A stretch of DNA of 10,019 nt, taken from the NCBI GenBank assembly GCA_902767025.1, contig CACXFZ010000060.1, positions 1 through 10,019 of the forward strand, in the 5' to 3' direction. This stretch comes from an uncultured Coriobacteriaceae bacterium. Its GTDB lineage: Bacteria; Actinomycetota; Coriobacteriia; Coriobacteriales; Eggerthellaceae. The translations under genes were made by a program, and so were the position numbers. The notes under the pieces are model-generated. The model was not told where the DNA came from, made no database searches, and saw only the letters and a program-made list of their open reading frames with translations. Shown here in pieces: positions 1 through 5,261 of this stretch (position 1 is its first letter; every line of letters starts with the position of its first letter).

Positions 1-47
1 ATAATGTTTCGCTCGGCAGGCGAGCCAAGCCGGGCGCATTGACATAG

Positions 48-124
<77 letters not shown>

Positions 125-131
125 GAAAGAC

Positions 132-170
132 CAGGTCAGAGGCATAAAAGTCTCTGACCTGTTTGTTCTC
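132..170 (+). terminator. Probable rho-independent terminator of the tRNA gene
   Basis: A perfect 10-bp inverted repeat, CAGGTCAGAG (132-141) and CTCTGACCTG (152-161), encloses a 10-nt A-rich loop. It is followed by TTTGTTCTC and starts 7 nt after the tRNA CCA. Position, stem strength and T-rich tail fit an intrinsic terminator for the tRNA transcript. The tail is broken by G and C. Because sites next to tRNA genes are common integration targets, the palindrome could instead be part of an attachment region. Confidence 0.7.
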
Positions 171-177
171 TTATCAA

Positions 178-199
178 ATAGTTGGCTAATAGTTGGCTA
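178..199. repeat. Perfect 11-bp tandem duplication (ATAGTTGGCTA x2)
   Basis: ATAGTTGGCTA occurs at 178-188 and immediately again at 189-199 with no mismatch and no spacer. It lies between the tRNA hairpin and the first island gene. Such short duplications can mark a recombination or insertion scar, or integrase arm-type sites, but no integrase gene is visible in the window. The role is unknown. Confidence 0.8.
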
Positions 200-281
200 C
201 AAGCCTGCGTCGACAGCCGAATGTCCAACAAGCTCGATGGCCCCCATCTTGTTAGAGTCCTTCATTTTTTCGGGCTACAGG

Positions 282-287
282 TATACT
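282..287 (+). promoter_or_regulatory. Possible -10 box upstream of the 123-aa gene
   Basis: TATACT lies 20 nt before the preferred ATG at 307 and would give a transcript starting near 294, just ahead of the AAAGGA ribosome site (297-302). No convincing -35 hexamer stands at the normal distance, so this is only a candidate. The stretch 200-306 otherwise shows no coding signal that I can support. Confidence 0.3.
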
Positions 288-306
288 TTTGGGGTTAAAG
301 GACATC

Positions 307-678
307 ATGGAGGCACGTGTTTACTACAAGGATGGCAGGATCGAGTCGCACAGGATTCCGGAATACGTTGGGAGCGGCAGCACCATAGAACATCCTGGCG
401 GCAGCGAGACCCGCAACACGATTGACCGTGTTCGTGGCATCATCGAGCGCTTCGTGCGCAATGGGGACGGGTTTTGGCTTGAGCGCATCCTGGATGCACC
501 TCCCAGCCTTTGCTCGGAGGATGCCGGGGTCCAGAAGGCGAGGAGCACCTCCACTCTCGTCATTGCCCAATCGGAGCTGGATCAAGTCCGTCTTATTCTC
601 TTGGATGGGGAGCAGGTCTACCCTGAGGTTGCAGACGAAGCGGATGGTGCTAACTACTTGGATGCCGTAGGGTTCTAG
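307..678 (+). CDS. Hypothetical protein, 123 aa, possible partner of the downstream nuclease
   Basis: I do not recognise this family. The ATG at 307 is preferred over an in-frame TTG at 289 because AAAGGA (297-302) sits 4 nt before it. The product is acidic and soluble, with no signal peptide or membrane segment. It begins with a short strand-like stretch (MEARVYYKDGRI), followed by a probable helix (residues 38-53, TIDRVRGIIERF) and a strand-rich second half (LVIAQSELDQVRLILLDGEQV). It lies 38 nt upstream of the CdiA-CT-like nuclease on the same strand. That arrangement suggests, without proving, an immunity or antitoxin role; in typical CDI loci immunity genes follow the toxin, whereas toxin-antitoxin operons often place the antitoxin first. 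By hand count, 3 of 11 arginine codons are AGG. Confidence 0.65.
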   Translation: MEARVYYKDGRIESHRIPEYVGSGSTIEHPGGSETRNTIDRVRGIIERFVRNGDGFWLERILDAPPSLCSEDAGVQKARSTSTLVIAQSELDQVRLILLDGEQVYPEVADEADGANYLDAVGF

Positions 679-703
679 AGCCAGCGCTTAGGTTGGGAAG
701 ACG

Positions 704-709
704 TATAAT
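704..709 (+). promoter_or_regulatory. Consensus -10 box directly before the nuclease start
   Basis: The hexamer is an exact TATAAT. It ends 7 nt before the ATG at 717, so a transcript from it would begin at or next to the start codon and be leaderless or nearly so. No good -35 hexamer and no TGn extension are present, so it may be weak, activator-dependent, or chance. Confidence 0.35.
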
Positions 710-716
710 GGCATGA

Positions 717-1106
717 ATGGGAAGAAAGCAAGGAAAGATAATCATCCAGTCCGGCGCCAACGTCTGGCCCCATGAGCTGAAAACCGCACAGTCGTACACG
801 GCTATCGGCAAGGATGTCGAGTTCGTCAAGCGCAGCGATGTTAGGCATGCAACATCCGCAGACTGCATCATCGACGGCGAAATCTGGGAGATGAAGGCCC
901 CGACCGCTAGCTCGCTCAGGAGGGTGCAGCGAACCCTCCGCGATGCATTGAAGCAGTCCCAGAACGTCATTTTTGATTCGCGCCGCATGAAGGGTATCCC
1001 CGATAACGCCATCGAGCGCGAACTTAGGAAATGGGCTCCCGAGCTCAAGAGCTTGCGTAGGTTGCAGTTCGTAAACCGGCATGGGGTGATTATTGACATC
1101 AAGTAG
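717..1106 (+). CDS. Stand-alone CdiA C-terminal-like PD-(D/E)XK tRNase domain protein
   Basis: The 129-aa protein resembles the tRNA-cleaving toxin domain carried at the C-terminus of some CdiA contact-dependent inhibition proteins (the Burkholderia-type PD-(D/E)XK nuclease domain). Visible support is a GANVWPHELKTAQ segment with a conserved-looking Glu20, then GKDVEFVKRSDVRHATSADCIIDG with Asp49, then EIWEMK with Glu58 and Lys60. Together these give the E...D...ExK order of the fold, followed by a helix (residues 66-81) and a NVIFDSRR strand. The predicted activity is cleavage of tRNA in the cytoplasm. The protein consists only of the domain, with no secretion or delivery region. ATG 717 is forced by an in-frame TGA at 714-716 and no clear ribosome site precedes it. 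Six of 14 arginine codons are AGA/AGG, unlike the transporter genes. The family call is from memory of motifs; the substrate is inferred. Confidence 0.72.
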   Translation: MGRKQGKIIIQSGANVWPHELKTAQSYTAIGKDVEFVKRSDVRHATSADCIIDGEIWEMKAPTASSLRRVQRTLRDALKQSQNVIFDSRRMKGIPDNAIERELRKWAPELKSLRRLQFVNRHGVIIDIK

Positions 1107-1131
1107 CGAGCCCGCTATCTTTAACATTGCA

Positions 1132-1172
1132 AAGCGCCGGAACGGGATGTATTGTCCTCACCTCTGGCGCTT
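1132..1172. terminator. Inverted repeat between convergent genes, possible terminator
   Basis: AAGCGCC (1132-1138) and GGCGCTT (1166-1172) form a 7-bp inverted repeat around a 27-nt loop, between the stop of the nuclease gene (1106) and the end of the opposing membrane-protein gene (1196). Position fits a terminator for convergent genes, but the loop is long and no clean T-run follows. Confidence 0.35.
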
Positions 1173-1195
1173 AGTTTATGAAGGAGCTTTCTTCT

Positions 1196-1471
1196 TCACT
1201 TAGCTCCGTTGATTCGCATAGCCCTTCTGCAATGAGCTTCTCGGGCCTTTGCTAATTCGCCATTGAGAACAATGACGTATTCGCGGCATACGTCCTCGTA
1301 CAATATGCGCATGTGCCCCTCGAAACGCTCCTCCTTCGGCTGGATGACGTCGAGGGCCTCTTTGGGCGCGGACGAGAAGAGGCGCTTGTCCTGCACGAAC
1401 CCCACGGCACCCCAGAGCATCAAGAACAGCCCCGCCATCATGACGAGGGACAAGGCGATCGCGGTCAGCAT
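1196..1471 (-). CDS. Small single-helix membrane protein, hypothetical
   Basis: From ATG at 1471 the product is 91 aa, with one N-terminal membrane helix (residues 2-25, MLTAIALSLVMMAGLFLMLWGA) and a charged cytoplasmic-looking tail. The motif GFVQDKRLFSSAPKEALDVIQPKEERF reminds me of small multi-helix membrane proteins next to ABC transporters in gut bacteria. Those continue with a second helix after this motif, whereas here the sequence passes directly to YEDVCREYVIVLNGEL and a basic end. The gene may therefore be a shortened or internally deleted copy; this is a memory-based impression. A TTG at 1549 would extend it by 26 residues but has no good ribosome site, while GAGGGA precedes ATG 1471, although only 3 nt away. 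It is the last gene of the leftward arm, 127 nt after the membrane methyltransferase. Confidence 0.55.
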   Translation of the reverse strand: MLTAIALSLVMMAGLFLMLWGAVGFVQDKRLFSSAPKEALDVIQPKEERFEGHMRILYEDVCREYVIVLNGELAKAREAHCRRAMRINGAK

Positions 1472-1598
1472 GATTCCCTCATCTCGCCCCGACTTTCCCT
1501 GGGGGGCGTATTCCGTGCCATAGCCATCTCCTCGCTTGTTTGCAGCCAATACTGCCTAACTGCTAAAAGGGCAATCGTTTCTGCTCGCAGAGGCCCGC

Positions 1599-2390
1599 TC
1601 ACTTTTTTCCAACAAGCAGTGCCGAACCCGAAAGCGCCATCCAGGTGGCTTCCCCCTTTGCCATGAACAGGCCGTTGGTCGTGTCGATGAGCTCGATCTG
1701 CTCGTAGCCAGCGTCCTTCAGCTTCTCGACGAACGACTGCATGTCGCCGTACTTCGACCTCGAGAAGATGTCGTGGATGGCGAACGTGCCGCCTTTTTTC
1801 AGCACTCGGAGCGACTCCAAGAGAAGCGCTTGGCGGTCGTTCGTCATAACGTTGTGGTACACGTAGTTGCTCACCACCGCGTCGAAGCTCTCGTCAGGAA
1901 AGTCGAGGCGCGTTGCGTCGCCCCTCTCGAAGCTCACGTTGTCCACGCCTTCGGCTTTGGCGTTGCTCTCGCATAGCGACTTGTTGAAGGAGGCGTACTC
2001 CTTGCCCCAGCGGTCGATGCCGATAAACGACGCTTGCGGATTGCGCTTTGCACATGCAATGGCAAGCGCTCCGCTACCGCAGCCAACATCGAGTCCCTTG
2101 CCACCATCGGGCAGCTGCACATGCTCTGCAATTCCCTCGATGATTTGCTTTGACATCTGCCGTTTCCCATCATACGAGAAGGCACGATAGAGAGCCGTCA
2201 TCCATAGTGCAGCACCGCCCGCAGCGACTCCGGCGAGCAGGAAGACGCCCGTCAACGCTGTTTTACACGTTTCGTTTTTGATCAAGCCGGCGCAATCGCA
2301 CGCTGCTGAAAGACCGAAGCAGCCAACCGCACCGGCAAGCGTTCCCAGCACCATGCCTTTCGGCATCCAGTTTTTGTAATCAGGTTTCAC
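1599..2390 (-). CDS. Membrane-anchored class I SAM-dependent methyltransferase
   Basis: The 263-aa protein has two predicted N-terminal membrane helices (about residues 11-30 and 45-68), followed by a Rossmann methyltransferase domain. Motif I is DVGCGSG (101-107), the post-I acidic loop is FIGID (122-126), motif II is GDATRLDF (158-165), and AVVSNYVYHN (171-180) and LKKGG (197-201) complete the family pattern. It should transfer a methyl group from SAM to an unknown small molecule at the inner face of the membrane. GTG at 2390 is supported by AAGGAGGA six nt upstream. It starts 27 nt after the LCM-like gene, so they are co-transcribed. Cysteines at 31, 33 and 42 lie in the short loop joining the two helices. 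The substrate is unknown; the divergent ABC pair suggests the product is transported or its toxicity relieved. Confidence 0.88.
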   Translation of the reverse strand: MKPDYKNWMPKGMVLGTLAGAVGCFGLSAACDCAGLIKNETCKTALTGVFLLAGVAAGGAALWMTALYRAFSYDGKRQMSKQIIEGIAEHVQLPDGGKGLDVGCGSGALAIACAKRNPQASFIGIDRWGKEYASFNKSLCESNAKAEGVDNVSFERGDATRLDFPDESFDAVVSNYVYHNVMTNDRQALLLESLRVLKKGGTFAIHDIFSRSKYGDMQSFVEKLKDAGYEQIELIDTTNGLFMAKGEATWMALSGSALLVGKK

Positions 2391-2417
2391 TTCGTTCCTC
2401 CTTATGCGGACAATCGA

Positions 2418-3260
2418 TCATTCGGGTTTGCCTGCGAAATCAATGCGCACGATGCGCATCTTTACCGTGTCGTCGCAGCGGCGCGCGAGAAAACGGTGCA
2501 GTTTTGTGACGGCTGGATCGCTCATGTCGTGGTAACCGAGCATGTAACCCCGTGAAGACACGCGTGCCGTGGGAACCCACGCCTCGACTTCGGCGACGTC
2601 TTCCAAGAACAGGCAGTTGTCGTAGTTCTCCATACCGAAGTTCTTGAAGGTCTGGTGCATGAGCTTCTTACCCAGTTTGCCCATGGCGTCGAACACGAGC
2701 CTGCCGCCTGGGAAGCGCCTTGCCAACTCGGCCGTAAGGGCTCGCGCCTGGTCGAATGTGAGATAGCAGAACACGCCAGCGGCGAAGAAGACGGCACCGT
2801 CCGAGCCGTCAATCGCATCCATCCAAGCGAAGTCGTTCAGGTTGCTCGCGATGTTCAGCTCGCGTTCGCCTGCGAGGGAGAGCTGCCTGCGAGCCTCGAT
2901 GATGTCGGGCATGTCGACGTTGTATATCCCGCACGTGCCGTTGTCGCAGGCTCGTCCCGTCTGGTCGAGCCCGCAACCCATGTTCACGACTGCTGCGCGT
3001 GGGTGGCTGGCGAGGTAGTCGTCGATCTCCCATTGCATGTCGAGCTGGCGCATCGCGGCTTCGAGTGCGCCGAAGCGCCACAGCGTGCTCTCCGCCTGCC
3101 GGTCTAGCTCAGAGAAATCGTAGTCTAGGCTTTCGCAGATGCGCGCAGCGCTCTTGTCGTGGTACTGCATCGGGAACAGCTCGGCGCAGAGCTTGCGCCC
3201 GTACAGCGGGATAATCAACGTCTCCTGCACCGAACCGGGTTCGATTCGAAACTTCGTCAT
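2418..3260 (-). CDS. LCM-family (leucine carboxyl methyltransferase-like) SAM methyltransferase
   Basis: The 280-aa protein matches the LCM/TcmP-type O-methyltransferase family. Visible features are the SAM-binding stretch AAVVNMGCGLDQ (89-100), the diagnostic VDMPDIIEARR (115-125), FFAAGVFCYLT (158-168) and GGRLVFDAMGK (185-195). Family members methylate carboxyl or hydroxyl groups, including in polyketide and secondary metabolism; the bacterial substrate here is unknown. ATG 3260 is preferred because GGAAGAGG lies about 6 nt upstream, whereas an in-frame TTG at 3299 has no such site. It is soluble, with no membrane segment. As first gene of the leftward arm it faces the ABC operon across the paired operator sites, and the membrane methyltransferase follows 27 nt later. 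Two unrelated methyltransferases in one operon suggests sequential or alternative methylation of one compound. Confidence 0.85.
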   Translation of the reverse strand: MTKFRIEPGSVQETLIIPLYGRKLCAELFPMQYHDKSAARICESLDYDFSELDRQAESTLWRFGALEAAMRQLDMQWEIDDYLASHPRAAVVNMGCGLDQTGRACDNGTCGIYNVDMPDIIEARRQLSLAGERELNIASNLNDFAWMDAIDGSDGAVFFAAGVFCYLTFDQARALTAELARRFPGGRLVFDAMGKLGKKLMHQTFKNFGMENYDNCLFLEDVAEVEAWVPTARVSSRGYMLGYHDMSDPAVTKLHRFLARRCDDTVKMRIVRIDFAGKPE

Positions 3261-3325
3261 GTGCTGCCTCTTCCGAAAAGGTCGCGTACCCAACGCCACT
3301 ACCCGGCATTGATTTCCAGATTAGG

Positions 3326-3343
3326 AGTTAGGTTGAACTAACT
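3326..3343. promoter_or_regulatory. Operator copy 1 (AGTTAG-N6-CTAACT)
   Basis: A perfect 6-bp inverted repeat, AGTTAG (3326-3331) and CTAACT (3338-3343), with a 6-nt spacer lies in the divergent intergenic region. It shares GTTAG-N6-CTAAC with the second copy downstream. Its size and symmetry suit a dimeric helix-turn-helix repressor of TetR or MarR type. No such regulator is encoded in this window. Confidence 0.7.
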
Positions 3344-3349
3344 TATATG
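3342..3349. promoter_or_regulatory. A/T-rich promoter core between the operators
   Basis: The short A/T-rich core between the two operators reads TATATG on the + strand (3344-3349) and TATAAG on the - strand (3342-3347); these match 4 and 5 positions of a -10 box respectively. Either or both arms could start here. The -35 regions are poor on both strands, so exact promoters are uncertain, but bound regulator would cover this core. Confidence 0.35.
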
Positions 3350-3364
3350 TTAGCATGTGCTAAC
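3349..3364. promoter_or_regulatory. Operator copy 2 (GTTAGCATGTGCTAAC)
   Basis: This is a perfect 7-bp palindrome, GTTAGCA and TGCTAAC, around a central TG. Its centre is 22 bp from that of copy 1, about two helical turns, so two dimers would bind the same face of the DNA. It covers the GTG at 3357, which argues against that codon being the start of the ABC gene and for the start at 3411. Confidence 0.72.
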
Positions 3365-3410
3365 TAAGAGGATGGGGCGTTTTCGTGTCATCTGGTTGAA
3401 AGAAGGAAGC

Positions 3411-5261
3411 GTGGCTCAAACAGAAGCGAAAAAGCAAAGCGACTTAAGCGTGCTGATGGAGTACGCCGGCAGCCATAAAGCGCTGACCATCTTCGGCTGC
3501 ATCCTCTCGGTCATTGCGATGCTCATGGGGATGGCGCCCTATATCTGCATCTGGCTTGTGGTGCGTGATTTGGTAGCGGTCGCGCCCGATTGGGAGGCGG
3601 CAACGAACGTCGTCTCCTATGGATGGATGGCGTTCGGATTTGCCGTGGGCAGCATACTCGTGTATTTCTTCGCGCTGATGTGCACGCACCTTGCAGCATT
3701 CCGCACCGCGTCGAACATTCGCAAGCAGGGCATGGCGCACATGATGAAAGCGCCGCTCGGCTACTTTGACAACAACGCGAGTGGTCTCATCCGCAACCGC
3801 CTCGATGGAGGTGCGGGCGAGACAGAGACGCTTCTCGCGCATAACCTTGCCGACGTTTCTGGCACCATAGCCATGTTCGTCGGCGTCATCGTGCTCATGT
3901 TCGCCTTCGACTGGCGAATGGGCGCAGCATGCCTGCTTGCGGCTGTCATTTCCGTTGCAGCAATGTTCTCGATGATGGGAGGCAAGAACGCGGGCCTCAT
4001 GGCCGAATACCAGGCAGCGCAAGACCACATGAGCAAAGCCGGCGTCGAGTATGTGCGCGGCGTCCCCGTGGTCAAGGTATTTCAGCAGACCGTCCATTCG
4101 TTCAAAGCGTTCAAAGAGGCTATCAGGGCTTACAGCGAAAAGGCCGGGCATTACCAGGGCGAAATATGTCGCATGCCGCAAACCATAAACCTCGTGTTCA
4201 CCGAAGGCGCGTTCATGTTCTTGGTGCCCGTCGCGCTCGTGTTGGCGCCAGGCGCGCTCGAATCGGGCGATTTCGCGGGCTTCGTAACAGATTTCGCGTT
4301 TTACGCCGTGTTTTCCGCCATCATCTCCACGGCGTTGGCGAAGATCATGTTCGCAGTGAGCGGCATGATGCTTGCCAGCACGGCGTTAGGCCGCATCAGC
4401 AAGGTGATGGATGCTCCTGAGCTTCCGGTGGCAGACAATCCTGTCGAGCCGCAGGGCAATCGCGTCGAATTCAAGGATGTCACGTTCACCTATGAAGGGT
4501 CCAGCCAGCCTGCGCTTTCGGGCGTTTCCCTCGTGGTGGAGTCCGGCCAAACTGTGGCGCTTGTGGGGCCGTCGGGGGGAGGAAAGACCACGGCCGCAAG
4601 CCTTATCCCGCGTTTCTGGGATGTGGACGAGGGTGCCGTGGAGGTCGGAGGTGTGGATGTGCGCCAAATCGACCCCTCTGTGTTGATGGACCAGATTGCA
4701 TTCGTGTTCCAGAACAACCGGCTGTTCAAGGCGTCCATCTTCGAAAACGTGCGCGCTGCACGCCCCGACGCCTCGCGCGAAGCCGTGCTCGCGGCGCTTG
4801 CGGCCGCGCAATGCGACGACATCATCGCCAAGCTGCCCGATGGAATCGATACGGTTATCGGTACGGCGGGAACCTACCTTTCCGGTGGCGAACAGCAGCG
4901 CGTTGCGCTCGCCCGCGCCATTCTGAAGGACGCGCCCATCGTCGTACTCGACGAGGCGACCGCCTTCGCCGATCCCGAGAACGAAGCGCTCATCCAGAAG
5001 GCGTTCGCGCGCTTGATGGAGAACCGCACGGTCATCATGATCGCCCATCGCCTGTCAACCGTCGTCGGCGCCGACAAGATCGTCGTGCTCAACTCCGGGC
5101 GGGTTGTCGAACAGGGAACGCACGCTGAGCTTGTGGCTGCCGGCGGCTTGTATTCGCGCATGTGGGCCGACTACAACCAGGCCGTGAGCTGGCGTATCGA
5201 AAGCTCAGTTACGGTTCCTGGTCAAAAGCGACCTATGACCTCCTGCGGAAAGGAGGCCTAG
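3411..5261 (+). CDS. ABC half-transporter 1 (membrane domain plus ATPase), YbtP/IrtA-like
   Basis: With GTG 3411 as start (AAGGAA 4 nt upstream) the product is 616 aa. An N-terminal six-helix type IV exporter-fold membrane domain (about 25-330) is followed by an ATPase domain (about 350-590). Visible motifs are Walker A GPSGGGKTT (Lys392), Q-loop FVFQNN, signature LSGGE (490-494), Walker B VVLDE (Asp514, Glu515) and the switch His546 in IAHRLS. All catalytic residues are present, so this site is not obviously degenerate. The D-loop reads ATAFADPENE rather than the usual SALD type, a feature I associate with the YbtP/IrtA group, whose members import siderophores despite an exporter fold. No siderophore-interacting domain is present. 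The stop TAG touches the next ATG, and that gene's ribosome site lies within this reading frame, so the two are translationally coupled. The substrate is unknown. Upstream starts at 3357 and 3372 are less likely. Confidence 0.9.
   Translation: MAQTEAKKQSDLSVLMEYAGSHKALTIFGCILSVIAMLMGMAPYICIWLVVRDLVAVAPDWEAATNVVSYGWMAFGFAVGSILVYFFALMCTHLAAFRTASNIRKQGMAHMMKAPLGYFDNNASGLIRNRLDGGAGETETLLAHNLADVSGTIAMFVGVIVLMFAFDWRMGAACLLAAVISVAAMFSMMGGKNAGLMAEYQAAQDHMSKAGVEYVRGVPVVKVFQQTVHSFKAFKEAIRAYSEKAGHYQGEICRMPQTINLVFTEGAFMFLVPVALVLAPGALESGDFAGFVTDFAFYAVFSAIISTALAKIMFAVSGMMLASTALGRISKVMDAPELPVADNPVEPQGNRVEFKDVTFTYEGSSQPALSGVSLVVESGQTVALVGPSGGGKTTAASLIPRFWDVDEGAVEVGGVDVRQIDPSVLMDQIAFVFQNNRLFKASIFENVRAARPDASREAVLAALAAAQCDDIIAKLPDGIDTVIGTAGTYLSGGEQQRVALARAILKDAPIVVLDEATAFADPENEALIQKAFARLMENRTVIMIAHRLSTVVGADKIVVLNSGRVVEQGTHAELVAAGGLYSRMWADYNQAVSWRIESSVTVPGQKRPMTSCGKEA
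5249..5255 (+). promoter_or_regulatory. Strong ribosome binding site inside the end of ABC gene 1
   Basis: AAGGAGG lies 6 nt before ATG 5262, entirely within the last codons of the first ABC gene. It fixes the start of the second gene and predicts coupled, near-equal synthesis of both halves of the transporter. Confidence 0.85.

Noticed and set aside
39..44. TTGACA immediately before the tRNA as a -35 box
   Set aside because: It lies 4 nt from the mature tRNA end, so it cannot drive the tRNA, and no -10 box fits at 17 nt inside the gene for another transcript.
289..309. TTG at 289 as start of the 123-aa gene
   Set aside because: It has no ribosome site, and AAAGGA at 297-302 clearly serves ATG 307.
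714..716. TGA before the nuclease as a recoded (selenocysteine or read-through) codon
   Set aside because: Only two codons precede it, no stem-loop of the right kind is visible downstream, and ATG 717 gives a complete domain.
1560..1600. Terminator after the membrane methyltransferase (GGGC/GCCC with T-run on the - strand)
   Set aside because: The outer stem is only 4 bp around a long loop; too weak to report as a terminator.
3357..3410. GTG 3357 or ATG 3372 as start of the first ABC gene
   Set aside because: GTG 3357 lies inside the second operator palindrome, and the purines before 3372 are too close to the ATG; AAGGAA precedes GTG 3411 and the added residues do not look like the family.
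3444..4181. Long reverse-strand frame (245 codons) opposite ABC gene 1
   Set aside because: Histidine- and arginine-rich translation with no motifs, lying fully antisense to a well-supported ABC gene; a codon-bias shadow in GC-rich DNA.
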